Both the position numbers and the translations under genes were made by a program. This document shows positions 15,673-23,934 of a stretch of DNA of 62,834 nt, one piece after another; the stretch's first letter is position 1; each line of letters begins with the position of its first letter. The stretch is from NCBI GenBank assembly GCA_037446725.1, contig JBBIIC010000011.1:1-62834 (forward strand), written 5' to 3'. Below the pieces are notes generated by a model, which had not been told where the DNA came from, did no database searches, and worked only from the letters and a program-made list of their open reading frames with translations. Source of the DNA: JBBIIC01 sp037446725. GTDB lineage: Bacteria; Actinomycetota; Coriobacteriia; Anaerosomatales; SLCP01.

Positions 15673-15830
15673 TTACCGATGTTGCATGAAGAGGGCAGAT
15701 GCGGTTTCATTTACGCGGGGAATCATGCGCAGCCGCCGTGCCCGCACGGGGCTGGCTCTCCGCGGAGCCGATGCACCACGACGTAGCAGTTCTGACGTAG
15801 CACTGGTCGCAGACAGGTAGGGAGGACTCC
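15673..15830 (+). other. 158-base gap with tandem hairpins before pilM
   Basis: No gene is visible. Two adjacent inverted repeats lie at 15730-15754 (ten base pairs with one bulge) and 15754-15769 (GGCTC/GAGCC arms), about 60 bases before pilM. They could form an attenuator or RNA processing site. The region does not show the conserved core of a cyclic di-GMP riboswitch. Confidence 0.4.
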
Positions 15831-16952
15831 GTGGGCCTCATCTCGATGGGTTCGGGTGCACCGCCGGTTGGTCTCGACATCGGGACCGACCATGTGCGTG
15901 CTGCCGTGCTCAAGTCATCAGGGTCGTCCCCGACGCTTGCTGCGTACGGCCGGGTCGACGTTCCCATGGGTGCGGTCGTCGACGGCGAGATCGTCGATCC
16001 CTCGGCAGTCTCGAGCGCCATTCGCGAGCTGTGGCGACAGCCCGGCATCAAGGGCCGCGACGTGATCACCGGCGTCTCGAACCAGAAGGTCATCGTGCGC
16101 CTCATCGATCTGCCGTTCATGGAGCGCGAGGAGCTTCAGGGCGCCATACAGTACCAGGCGCAAGACTACATCCCGATTCCGGTGGAAGAGGCGATCCTCG
16201 ACTTCCAGATCATCGGCGACTACATGACCGGCAGTGACGAGCACATGATGGAGGTGCTACTCGTCGCGGCGCAGCGTGACACCGTGGATTCGACGGTAGC
16301 GGCCGTCCAGGGCGCCGGTCTGCGACTCGCCGGGATCGACGTGACGTCGTTCGCTATCGTGCGAGCCACGCTCGGCGCGGGCCTGAACCTCTTCACCGAG
16401 GACGAGGAGGCGCCCGGCGAGGCCGTCGCGGTCATCCACATCGGCTCGGGGCTCACGAACATCGCGGTGGTCGAGAAGGGGATCCCGCGTTTCACGCGCG
16501 TCTCGTCGCTGTCGGGCAACCAGTTCACGCAGGCGGTCGTCAACCAACTCAACGTGACCTTTGACGACGCCGAGGTGCTGAAGGTCCGCGCGGGTCTCCC
16601 CGACATCTCCGGCCACGAGCACGCTCCATCCTCGGCCGACGAACAGACCACCAAGGCTCAGGAGGCGCTCGAGCGTGAGGTCAACAAGTTCATCGCCGAG
16701 GTCCGGCGTTCGCTTGACTACTACCTGACACAGACCACCCAAGCGCGCACCATCCGGCGCATCCACCTCACCGGCAGCAGTGCGCAGCTCGCGAACCTCG
16801 ACACATACCTCGAGAAGGGTCTCCAGGCCGAGGTCGTGCTGAGCGACCCGCTGCGATTCGTGCAGGTGGGCTCCGGAGCGAGGGCGGCCGCAGAGTCCGA
16901 CCGCATGGGCGCCGCCCCCGCCATCGGCCTTGCACTCGGGGGGGCGATCTAG
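15831..16952 (+). CDS. pilM: Type IV pilus actin-like protein PilM
   Basis: A 373-residue actin-fold ATPase that forms a cytoplasmic ring bound to the N-terminus of PilN. Key segments are VGLDIGTDHVRAAVL (phosphate-1 loop), the VIVRLIDLPFM and YIPIPVEEAILDF region typical of PilM, the IHIGSGLTNIAVVEKG loop, and the late LTGSSAQLANLDTYL adenosine-site segment. The GTG start follows GGGAGGA. The pilM stop is directly followed by the pilN ATG. Confidence 0.95.
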   Translation: MGLISMGSGAPPVGLDIGTDHVRAAVLKSSGSSPTLAAYGRVDVPMGAVVDGEIVDPSAVSSAIRELWRQPGIKGRDVITGVSNQKVIVRLIDLPFMEREELQGAIQYQAQDYIPIPVEEAILDFQIIGDYMTGSDEHMMEVLLVAAQRDTVDSTVAAVQGAGLRLAGIDVTSFAIVRATLGAGLNLFTEDEEAPGEAVAVIHIGSGLTNIAVVEKGIPRFTRVSSLSGNQFTQAVVNQLNVTFDDAEVLKVRAGLPDISGHEHAPSSADEQTTKAQEALEREVNKFIAEVRRSLDYYLTQTTQARTIRRIHLTGSSAQLANLDTYLEKGLQAEVVLSDPLRFVQVGSGARAAAESDRMGAAPAIGLALGGAI

Positions 16953-17576
16953 ATGGTACGCATCAACCTGCTTCCCCACGAGATCATCGAGAAGCGCCGG
17001 TTCGAACGCAACCTGCGCTACGTGATGCTGGGCGGCGTCGTCGCCCTGGTAGTGCTGTTCGCCGTCTACGGACTGCTCGCGATGCAGGTGGCGTCGGCAA
17101 ACGCCGAACTGCAGGACCGACAGCAGACCGAGGCCAATCTCAGGGCCCAGGCCGAGGCGTTCAGCATCTTCGAGGAGAAGGAGTCCGACCTGGAGGCCCG
17201 GCTGGCGCTCGCCGACGAGGCGCTCGCAGGCCGGGTCGACTGGGGGCGCCTGGCCAACGAGCTCTCGCTCATCATGCCGTCGGACGTCTGGGTCGTCACA
17301 CTGACCGGCGACGAAGAACAGGGCGTGACCATGTTCGCCCGTGCGGTGGACAGCGAGACCGACATCCCCGACGTCGGACACAAGGCCGTCGCCAAGACGC
17401 TCGTGCGCATGACCGACCTCGAGCAGCTCTCAAGCGTCTGGTTGAGCTCGTCGATAAAGACGGAGTACGAAGAGAAGCCGGCTATCGACTTCACAGTGAC
17501 CACCGCCGTCGTGCGTCCGGATCTCGACGCGGACACCGACAGCGAGCCTGCCCCGCCGCCAGGGTCCGGCCAGTAG
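16953..17576 (+). CDS. pilN: Type IV pilus alignment protein PilN
   Basis: A 207-residue bitopic inner-membrane protein. The N-terminal MVRINLLPHEI is the PilM-binding INLLP motif. A single membrane helix (about 24-46) is followed by a coiled coil (about 48-80) and a ferredoxin-like exported domain. It couples cytoplasmic PilM to PilO. The start abuts the pilM stop, and the end is 18 bases before pilO. Confidence 0.93.
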   Translation: MVRINLLPHEIIEKRRFERNLRYVMLGGVVALVVLFAVYGLLAMQVASANAELQDRQQTEANLRAQAEAFSIFEEKESDLEARLALADEALAGRVDWGRLANELSLIMPSDVWVVTLTGDEEQGVTMFARAVDSETDIPDVGHKAVAKTLVRMTDLEQLSSVWLSSSIKTEYEEKPAIDFTVTTAVVRPDLDADTDSEPAPPPGSGQ

Positions 17577-17594
17577 AGAACGGGACGCAACGAG

Positions 17595-18200
17595 ATGAAG
17601 CTCTCCTATGGGAACAAGCTGATACTCGCCGGCGCGGCCGCCGTTCTCCTGGCCGTGCTGGTCCTCGTACTCCTCGTACTGCCGGAGTTCCAACAGCTAC
17701 GCACGTACGACGACCAGATCGCAGCGGCCGATCAGGCGATCTCGCAGGCGCAGACCCTCCTGACGCAGCGCCAGGAGATCAAGGCGCGCTCGGCCGAGAC
17801 CGAGGCCAAGCGTATCCGGCTCGCGAACCAGATGCCCGAGACGCCGGAACTGCCCTCGCTCATCATCGAGTTACAGGACACGGTGAACGAGGCAGGCCTG
17901 GAGTTCGCGTCGCTCACCCCGAGCGAGCCGACGCGGGCCGAAGCAGGGTACTCGGAGATCACCATGACGATGCTGGTCAAGGGCACGTGGCAGGACACGG
18001 TCGACGTGCTCCAGCGCCTGCCCAGGCTTACGCGACAGGTTCGCATCGTCGGCTTCAACACTGCGGTGTTCGCTGACGAGCAGGACGAGGACGACCCTAC
18101 GAACATCGTCGAGACGAGCATGACGATTCGTGTCTACACGATGCCGAGCGAGATGACCCCGGCGGACGTCCCGCCGGCACCCGATACCGAGCAGCAGTGA
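17595..18200 (+). CDS. pilO: Type IV pilus alignment protein PilO
   Basis: A 201-residue protein with a short cytoplasmic N-terminus, one membrane helix (about residues 9-30), a coiled coil (about 35-75) and a ferredoxin-like domain containing the LVKGTWQDTVDVLQRLPRL segment typical of PilO. It pairs with PilN. Its order in pilM-N-O-P is the standard one. The closing residues are Pro/Asp-rich. Confidence 0.92.
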   Translation: MKLSYGNKLILAGAAAVLLAVLVLVLLVLPEFQQLRTYDDQIAAADQAISQAQTLLTQRQEIKARSAETEAKRIRLANQMPETPELPSLIIELQDTVNEAGLEFASLTPSEPTRAEAGYSEITMTMLVKGTWQDTVDVLQRLPRLTRQVRIVGFNTAVFADEQDEDDPTNIVETSMTIRVYTMPSEMTPADVPPAPDTEQQ

Positions 18201-18216
18201 GGCCAGGGGACCTGTG

Positions 18217-18864
18217 ATGGACTACAGCGAAGCAGACCGCAGCATGAACCCCACTGGTGGATCGGGCTACGATGGTGTGGCCGCGCCGGTGGAGCCGCCC
18301 GTGCGCAAGAACAGGCCCGTGGTCGTGATGGTAGCGGCAGCCGTGCTGCTTCTTGTTGTGGCAGCGAGCGCCGCGGCGGTCTACATCTTCGTGCTCTCAG
18401 TTCCTGAAGGCGGCGAACTGGCCGTCGCACCCGCTCCTCTCGAGCAGGCGCCGGTGGCCGCGCAGTCGGCCGAAGAGGTCGTTGAGCCTGCGCCGGTACC
18501 ACTCAAGCGGGTCTTCACGTTCCGGGACATCTTCGATCCGCTCATCGAGCCCGCACCAGAAGCGGCGAGCGGCTCAGGCACCACGAGCGGGACGGACCCA
18601 GGAGTCACCGGCTCGACGACGACCACGTCCACCGCCTCGGCGAACGACGGGACGCTCACGCTGCAGAATGTGGTCTCGGTGGACGGGGAGCCGGCCGCGG
18701 TGTTGCTGCTCAACGGGCAAACGTACACCCTCAAAGAGGGAGGGGTCATCTCCGGCACGCCGTGGAAGGTGCTCAGCATCGACGGCCAGACCGTCATCAT
18801 GCTCTACGGCGACGTGCAGGTCACCCTGAGCGTCGGTCATGGATTCGCGCCCTCCACCAAGTGA
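18217..18864 (+). CDS. PilP-like membrane-anchored protein
   Basis: About 215 residues. A cytoplasmic proline-rich N-terminus is followed by a membrane helix (about 30-54) and a long Ala/Pro/Glu/Ser/Thr linker. A C-terminal domain (from about LTLQNVVSVDG to TLSVGHGF) has a beta-barrel-like pattern reminiscent of PilP. It is not a lipoprotein, unlike Gram-negative PilP, which fits a monoderm without a secretin; no pilQ is present. The ATG at 18217 has AGGGGA 6 bases upstream. Assignment rests on position after pilO plus the C-terminal pattern. Confidence 0.65.
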   Translation: MDYSEADRSMNPTGGSGYDGVAAPVEPPVRKNRPVVVMVAAAVLLLVVAASAAAVYIFVLSVPEGGELAVAPAPLEQAPVAAQSAEEVVEPAPVPLKRVFTFRDIFDPLIEPAPEAASGSGTTSGTDPGVTGSTTTTSTASANDGTLTLQNVVSVDGEPAAVLLLNGQTYTLKEGGVISGTPWKVLSIDGQTVIMLYGDVQVTLSVGHGFAPSTK

Positions 18865-18880
18865 GCCCGGCTGGTCGCGA

Positions 18881-18889
18881 TGGTAGAAT
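18881..18889 (+). promoter_or_regulatory. Candidate extended -10 element for aroC
   Basis: TGGTAGAAT (TGn plus TAGAAT) lies 32 bases before the aroC ATG and just after the last pilus gene. No good -35 is seen, as is common for extended -10 promoters. The same TGnTAGAAT form recurs before efp and murE. Confidence 0.45.
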
Positions 18890-18920
18890 CTCTCTACCGG
18901 AAACCGACCCGGAGGCTTGC

Positions 18921-20072
18921 ATGCGCTACATCACGTCCGGCGAATCCCACGGCAGGGCACTCACCGCTATCGTGATGGGCGTGCCCGCGGGTGTACCCCT
19001 CGATGTGGCCGACATCGATGCGGACCTCGCCCGGCGCCAATCAGGCTACGGGCGCGGGGGACGCATGGCGATCGAGTCCGACCGTGCGCTGCTCCTCTCG
19101 GGTGTGCGGTTCGGCCGCACGATCGGCAGCCCCGTCACCCTCACCGTAGCGAACCGGGACTGGGACAACTGGACCGATCTGATGGCCGTCCAGGGTCCGG
19201 CTCCGGTTTCAGAGCGGGTCACCGCGCCCCGGCCCGGACACGCCGACCTTGCCGGAGTCCAGAAGACGGGGTCAGAAGACTGCCGAGACGTTCTCGAGCG
19301 TGCGAGCGCCCGCGAGACCGCTGCTCGCGTTGCGGCCGGCGGTGTCGGCCGGGCGTTCCTACGGCAGCTCGGCGTGTCCGTCCGTTCGTTCGTCGTGTCC
19401 ATCGGCGACGTGGCCATCGATATCCCTGACGACCCTGCAGCGATCGATCCCGCGGCGGTCGAGTCGAGCGAGGTCCGTTGTCCGGACGCACAGGCCTCGC
19501 GCCGCATGATGGTGGCGATCGATCAGGCCCGCGCGGACGGCGAGAGCCTCGGCGGGACGTTCTGCGTGACGGCGACCGGGCTCGTCCCGGGTCTCGGCAC
19601 GTACGCGGAGGCAGCGGACAGGCTCGACGCGAGGATCGCGGCTGCAGTGATGTCCATTCCGGCGATCAAGGGCGTCGAGATAGGGGAGGGCTTCGCGGGC
19701 GCTGCGAGACCGGGGTCCCGGGTCCACGACGAGATCGCCTACGAGGAGTCGCGGGGCTATTACCGCCGCACGAACCGGGCCGGCGGACTCGAAGGCGGCA
19801 TGACGAACGGGGAGACCGTGTGGGTCAGGGCGGCGATGAAGCCCATACCCACGCTCATGCGCCCGCTCGGCAGTGTGGACCTCGACACGCACGAGCCGGT
19901 CGACGCCTCTCGCGAGCGCTCCGACGTCTGCGCCGTCCCGGCTGCTGCGGTCGTTGCCGAGGCGGAGCTGGCGCTCGTGCTCTCCGACGCGTATCTGAAG
20001 AAGTTCGGGTCGGACTGCCTGGCCGACATACTGACGGCGATCGAGGCGTACAAGGTGAGGATCGCGCCGTGA
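18921..20072 (+). CDS. aroC: Chorismate synthase
   Basis: A 383-residue enzyme converting EPSP to chorismate with reduced FMN. Signatures include the opening TSGESHGRALTAIVMGVPAG, RRQSGYGRGGRM, the RPGHADLAG block, ERASARETAARVA and GGMTNGE. GGAGG lies just before the ATG at 18921. It opens the second half of the shikimate genes after the pilus block and probably has its own promoter. Its stop overlaps the aroK start. Confidence 0.97.
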   Translation: MRYITSGESHGRALTAIVMGVPAGVPLDVADIDADLARRQSGYGRGGRMAIESDRALLLSGVRFGRTIGSPVTLTVANRDWDNWTDLMAVQGPAPVSERVTAPRPGHADLAGVQKTGSEDCRDVLERASARETAARVAAGGVGRAFLRQLGVSVRSFVVSIGDVAIDIPDDPAAIDPAAVESSEVRCPDAQASRRMMVAIDQARADGESLGGTFCVTATGLVPGLGTYAEAADRLDARIAAAVMSIPAIKGVEIGEGFAGAARPGSRVHDEIAYEESRGYYRRTNRAGGLEGGMTNGETVWVRAAMKPIPTLMRPLGSVDLDTHEPVDASRERSDVCAVPAAAVVAEAELALVLSDAYLKKFGSDCLADILTAIEAYKVRIAP

Positions 20073-20596
20073 GCCACATCTTCCTCATCGGCTTCATGGG
20101 CGCGGGTAAGTCGACTGCCGGCAGACTGATGGCCGACCGGCTCGGCCTGCCCTTCGTGGACCTGGACGAGGAGATCGTAGCCTCCGCGGGCCGCAGCATT
20201 ACCGGGATATTCGACGCGGAAGGCGAGGAGGGGTTCCGCACGCGCGAGAGTGCCGCGCTCGCCGCGGTCGCTGCTGCGCCCGCATCGGTGATCGCGTGCG
20301 GCGGGGGTATCGTGCTCGTCGACGAGAATCGGCGGTTGCTCAAGGAGATGGGCGTCGTCCTCTACCTCAAGGTGACCGCGGGCGAGGCCCTCGCGCGCAT
20401 CGGCGACACGACCGGACGGCCGTTGCTCGAACGCGGTGACGCCGCGAGCATGGCGGCCATGCTTCTCGCCGCGCGCGAGACACTCTACTGCGCGCTCGCG
20501 GACGCCGTCATCGACACAGCGGGCATGTCACCGTCCGACGTGGCCGCTGCCGCACTCGAGGCCGTGCGGCCCCTGTTCGACGGGCGTGCGACGTGA
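20069..20596 (+). CDS. aroK: Shikimate kinase
   Basis: A 175-residue P-loop kinase that makes shikimate 3-phosphate. Walker A GFMGAGKST is at residues 8-16, DLDEEI carries the shikimate-binding aspartate, the GFRTRES region holds substrate arginines, CGGG is the shikimate-binding glycine motif, and GRPLL is the LID arginine. The GTG start overlaps the aroC stop (GTGA), and its end overlaps aroB in the same way, implying coupled translation. Confidence 0.96.
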   Translation: MSHIFLIGFMGAGKSTAGRLMADRLGLPFVDLDEEIVASAGRSITGIFDAEGEEGFRTRESAALAAVAAAPASVIACGGGIVLVDENRRLLKEMGVVLYLKVTAGEALARIGDTTGRPLLERGDAASMAAMLLAARETLYCALADAVIDTAGMSPSDVAAAALEAVRPLFDGRAT

Positions 20597-21702
20597 GTGC
20601 CCCCGACCGTCTCGCCGTCGCCACGCCCTCGGCTTCCTACGACGTGCTGGTTGGAGAGGACCTGCTCGCGGCATCTGGCGGACTCGTGCGGGGCGTGTCC
20701 GGTGCAGGCAGGTGCGTGCTCGTGACCGACGAGAACGTGCAGGCGCGGTACGGCGAGCTGGTCTCCGGCTCGCTTGCCGAGGCCGGTTTCGGGGTGGTCG
20801 AGATCGTCGTGCCCCCCGGTGAGCGCAGCAAGGGCTGGGAGCCCGCGGGCGAAGTGCTCGAGTCGATGGCTGAGGCGCGCCTTGAGCGCACCGACCTCGT
20901 CGTGGCACTCGGCGGCGGAGTCGTCGGAGACCTTGCGGGATTCTGTGCCGCGGTCTACCTGCGCGGTGTCGACTACGTGCAACTGCCGACCACGCTGCTC
21001 GCACAGGTGGATTCGTCGGTCGGTGGGAAGACCGGGGTCGACCTGCGAGCAGGGAAGAACCTCGCGGGTGCCTTCAAGCAACCACGTCTGGTGCTCGCGG
21101 ACAGCGGCTCGCTCGGCACACTGCCGGAGGCGGAATGGCGAAGCGGCCTTGCCGAGGTGGCGAAGGTGGCGATGCTGACAGGGCCTGAGCTGGTCGAATG
21201 GATGACGCGCAACGGGGGCAGGCTTGCCGAGCGCGAGGCCGGGGCGGTCCGCGAGGCCGTCCTCGCGGCGGTCCGCCACAAGATCGACGTCGTGACCGCG
21301 GACGAGCACGAGGCCGGCCTGAGGGAGAGCCTCAACTACGGCCACACGCTCGGGCACGCAATCGAGCGAGTCGCCGGGTACGGGGCGGTGCCTCACGGCG
21401 TGGCGGTCGCGGAGGGGATGCGGTTCGCCGCTCGCCTCTCCGAGCGCGTGCTCGGTTCAGGACCCGATCTCGCGAGCTCCCAAGACGCACTGCTCGACGC
21501 GCTCGGCATCGAACGTCCGATCTATCCGCGGGACGTCGCGGCGTTGGTCGATGCGATGCACGCGGACAAGAAGGCGCGGGGCGGGACCGTTCGCTTCGCA
21601 CTCCTGAGCGCGGCCGGCCACTTTCGGGCCGTGCCCGTGAATGACGAGGTGCTCGCCCGGGAACTGCAGCTTTGGATGGACGAGACGCACGAGAGGGGAT
21701 GA
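20593..21702 (+). CDS. aroB: 3-Dehydroquinate synthase
   Basis: A 369-residue NAD- and metal-dependent enzyme converting DAHP to 3-dehydroquinate. Visible parts are the NAD site GGGVVGDLAGF, the PTTLLAQVDSSVGGKTGVD substrate block, the metal-binding GHTLGHAIE, and the late HADKK basic site. Length is normal. GTG start overlaps the aroK stop; aroQ starts 7 bases after the end. The DAHP synthase gene is not in this window. Confidence 0.97.
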   Translation: MSAPDRLAVATPSASYDVLVGEDLLAASGGLVRGVSGAGRCVLVTDENVQARYGELVSGSLAEAGFGVVEIVVPPGERSKGWEPAGEVLESMAEARLERTDLVVALGGGVVGDLAGFCAAVYLRGVDYVQLPTTLLAQVDSSVGGKTGVDLRAGKNLAGAFKQPRLVLADSGSLGTLPEAEWRSGLAEVAKVAMLTGPELVEWMTRNGGRLAEREAGAVREAVLAAVRHKIDVVTADEHEAGLRESLNYGHTLGHAIERVAGYGAVPHGVAVAEGMRFAARLSERVLGSGPDLASSQDALLDALGIERPIYPRDVAALVDAMHADKKARGGTVRFALLSAAGHFRAVPVNDEVLARELQLWMDETHERG

Positions 21703-21709
21703 GATCGCC

Positions 21710-22153
21710 GTGACGAGGATCCACGTCATCAACGGGCCCAACCTGAACCTCCTCGGCTCGCGTGAGCCCGAGGTCTACGGGTCGCTCACGCTCGCCGACA
21801 TCGACGAGGCGGTGCGCGAGCGTGCCCGCGAGCTCGGCGTCGAGGTCGCGTTCGTTCAGTCGAACCACGAGGGCGCCATCGTCGACGCTCTGCAGGAGGC
21901 CGCGGCCGACTGCGACGCAGTGGTGCTTAACGCCGGGGCGCTGACGCACTACTCGTACGCCGTGCGCGACGCCATCGCTTCGATCCCGGTACCCGTCGTC
22001 GAGGTACACCTGAGTAACATCGCCGCGCGCGAGGAGTTCCGCTCCACGAGCGTGATCGCAGCGGTGTGCGCCGGCCAGATCTCGGGCTTCGGTGCGGACT
22101 CCTACCTGCTCGGGTTGCAGGCCGCGGCGGCGCTCGCGGGAGCGCGCGGGTGA
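21710..22153 (+). CDS. aroQ: 3-Dehydroquinate dehydratase, type II
   Basis: A 147-residue dodecameric-type dehydratase. The active-site segments are NGPNLNLLGSREPEVYG with the catalytic tyrosine, QSNHEGAIVD, NAGALTHYSYAVRDA and EVHLSNIAAREEFR. The GTG at 21710 is chosen with GAGAGGGGA about 10 bases upstream; starting at 21641 would add sequence translated from inside aroB. It overlaps the start of the next gene. Confidence 0.96.
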   Translation: MTRIHVINGPNLNLLGSREPEVYGSLTLADIDEAVRERARELGVEVAFVQSNHEGAIVDALQEAAADCDAVVLNAGALTHYSYAVRDAIASIPVPVVEVHLSNIAAREEFRSTSVIAAVCAGQISGFGADSYLLGLQAAAALAGARG

Positions 22154-23238
22154 AAGCGGACGCCCGGCTGGCTTCCGCACGCCGCAGGCTCGCAGACTCT
22201 GGGCCGGACGCGCTGTGGGTGACCTCGGTCACCAACGTCGTGTACCTCACGGGGTTCGACGGCGTGTTCGATGAGCATGCCAACGCCGGGTGTCTGCTGA
22301 CGGCTGATGTCGCGTGCGTCTACACCGATGGGCGCTACGCCGAGGCCGCGCGGGCGGCGGCGGTCGGCACTGCGTGGTCCGTCGTGGTGACCTCCGATCC
22401 GCTCGACGCCCGTGCCTGCGCGGATCTCGCGGCAGCGGCAGGAGGAACGATGGGCTTTGAGGCATCGCTGACGTACGCCCGTTACCAGGAGCTCGCGAAG
22501 GCATGCTCCGCCGAGCCGGTCTCCACCGACCAGTGGGTCGAGGAGCTGCGTGAGGTCAAGGAGGCCGCCGAGCTCGAGCGCATCGTGTCGGCTGCCGCCC
22601 TCACCGACCGCGCGTTCGACCATATTCTCGGCGTTCTGGCGCCCGGGATGACCGAGGCGGAGGTGGCCTTCGAGATCGAAGCCTTCATGCGGCGCAACGG
22701 CTCGGAGGGCGTCGCGTTCGCGAGCATCGTCGCGAGCGGCCCCAACTCATCCCGGCCGCATGCGACAGTCACCGACCGGAAGATCGTCCCAGGCGACCCG
22801 GTGACGATGGACTTCGGCGCGCGGGTGGGCGGCTACTGCGCCGACATGACGCGCACGGTCGTTGTGGGACGAGCGGGCGATGACTTCCGTGAGGTCTACG
22901 CTGCGGTGCTGGTCGCGAACGAAGCGGGTCGCGCCGCGGTGAGGCCGGGTGTTTCCGGCATGGACGTGGACCGGGTCGCGCGCGCATCGCTCGAGGAGGC
23001 CGGCTTCGGCGAGTACTTCGCCCACGGCCTCGGCCACGGGGTAGGACTCCAGGTCCACGAGCTGCCTTCCGTGGGACCGCGAGGCAAGCGCGCGGTCCCC
23101 GCCGGAGCGGTGATCACCATCGAGCCGGGCGTGTATCTGGAAGGCCGGTTCGGTGTTAGAATCGAGGACTTAATCATCGTGGAAGACGACGGGTGTCGCG
23201 TGGTGTCCGGCTCGCCGCGGGAACTCGTGGAGGTCTGA
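22150..23238 (+). CDS. M24 Xaa-Pro aminopeptidase/dipeptidase
   Basis: A 362-residue M24 metallopeptidase. The N-terminal third is the creatinase-like domain (WVTSVTNVVYLTGFDG). The catalytic pita-bread domain has metal ligands in MDFGARVGGYCADMTRT (two Asp), HGLGHGVGLQVHE (His), ITIEPGVY (Glu) and RIEDL (Glu). GTG at 22150 overlaps the aroQ stop. Peptidases of this family commonly sit directly upstream of efp. A probable efp promoter lies inside its 3' part, where the rare AGA codon occurs. Confidence 0.92.
   Translation: MKADARLASARRRLADSGPDALWVTSVTNVVYLTGFDGVFDEHANAGCLLTADVACVYTDGRYAEAARAAAVGTAWSVVVTSDPLDARACADLAAAAGGTMGFEASLTYARYQELAKACSAEPVSTDQWVEELREVKEAAELERIVSAAALTDRAFDHILGVLAPGMTEAEVAFEIEAFMRRNGSEGVAFASIVASGPNSSRPHATVTDRKIVPGDPVTMDFGARVGGYCADMTRTVVVGRAGDDFREVYAAVLVANEAGRAAVRPGVSGMDVDRVARASLEEAGFGEYFAHGLGHGVGLQVHELPSVGPRGKRAVPAGAVITIEPGVYLEGRFGVRIEDLIIVEDDGCRVVSGSPRELVEV
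23154..23162 (+). promoter_or_regulatory. Candidate extended -10 for efp inside the peptidase gene
   Basis: TGTTAGAAT lies in the coding sequence of the upstream peptidase, 107 bases before efp. It forces the codons GTT AGA ATC, AT-rich choices unusual for this genome. That fits selection for a promoter. Confidence 0.4.
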
Positions 23239-23268
23239 TCTGCACGCTCGATCGAAGGGGTTCGTGAC

Positions 23269-23829
23269 ATGGCTGTTTCCACCAACAACCTGAAGAACGG
23301 CATGTGCATCCTGCACGACGGCAAGATGTGGATCGTCGTCGAGTTCCAGCACGTCAAGCCGGGCAAGGGTGGTGCGTTCGTCCGCACCAAGCTCAAGGAG
23401 CTCAAGACGGGCCGCGTCGTGGACATCACCTTCAGGGCGGGGGAGAAGCTCGAGGACGTCCGCGTGGAGACCAAGCGCATGCAGTATCTGTACAACGACG
23501 GCGCCGCGTTCCATTTCATGGACGCCGACAGCTACGAGCAGTTCGAGCTCGCCGGCGACTTCGTCGGTAACGCGGCCCAGTGGCTGTCCGAGAACGACGA
23601 AGTGCAGGTCATGTACGCCGGCGGCGAGATGATGGGTGTCGAGCCGCCGATGTTCGTCGAGCTCGAAGTCGTCCAGACCGAGCCCGGCTTCAAGGGCGAC
23701 ACAGTGCAGGGCGGGACGAAGCCCGCGACGCTGTCTACCGGCGCGGTCGTGCAGGTGCCGATGTTCGTCGAGATCGGAGACCGGCTGAAGGTGGACACGC
23801 GCGACGGCCGCTATATCACCCGCGTGTGA
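23269..23829 (+). CDS. efp: Translation elongation factor P
   Basis: A 186-residue three-domain EF-P that relieves ribosome stalling at proline runs. The tip loop of domain I reads KPGKGGAF with Lys33 at the position that enters the peptidyl-transferase centre. No EpmA, EpmB or deoxyhypusine-type gene is in the window, so its modification state cannot be told. The closing GDRLKVDTRDGRYITRV is the family's usual end. Position after the M24 peptidase is standard. Confidence 0.97.
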   Translation: MAVSTNNLKNGMCILHDGKMWIVVEFQHVKPGKGGAFVRTKLKELKTGRVVDITFRAGEKLEDVRVETKRMQYLYNDGAAFHFMDADSYEQFELAGDFVGNAAQWLSENDEVQVMYAGGEMMGVEPPMFVELEVVQTEPGFKGDTVQGGTKPATLSTGAVVQVPMFVEIGDRLKVDTRDGRYITRV

Positions 23830-23837
23830 CGCTCGGA

Positions 23838-23843
23838 TATACT
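23838..23843 (+). promoter_or_regulatory. Candidate -10 for the carboxylase operon
   Basis: TATACT lies 8 bases after the efp stop and 92 bases before the next ATG. No convincing -35 is seen. It could start the transcript running through the pycB-accB fusion, accC and downstream genes. Confidence 0.3.
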
Positions 23844-23934
23844 GTCCAGACCCGACGGAGTCTCCGCCGAAACACGCTATCCGCTTCCGGCCGCGGCTTC
23901 ACCGCCCGCCTCGTCGTTGAGAGGGGACGATGAC

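Noticed and set aside
15690..15800. Cyclic di-GMP riboswitch before pilM
   Set aside because: Hairpins are present, but the conserved core sequences of the GEMM classes were not found.
18762..18920. Extended N-terminus for aroC from 18762
   Set aside because: The added residues come from antisense-like reading of the PilP-like gene; ATG 18921 has a GGAGG and the family-typical start.
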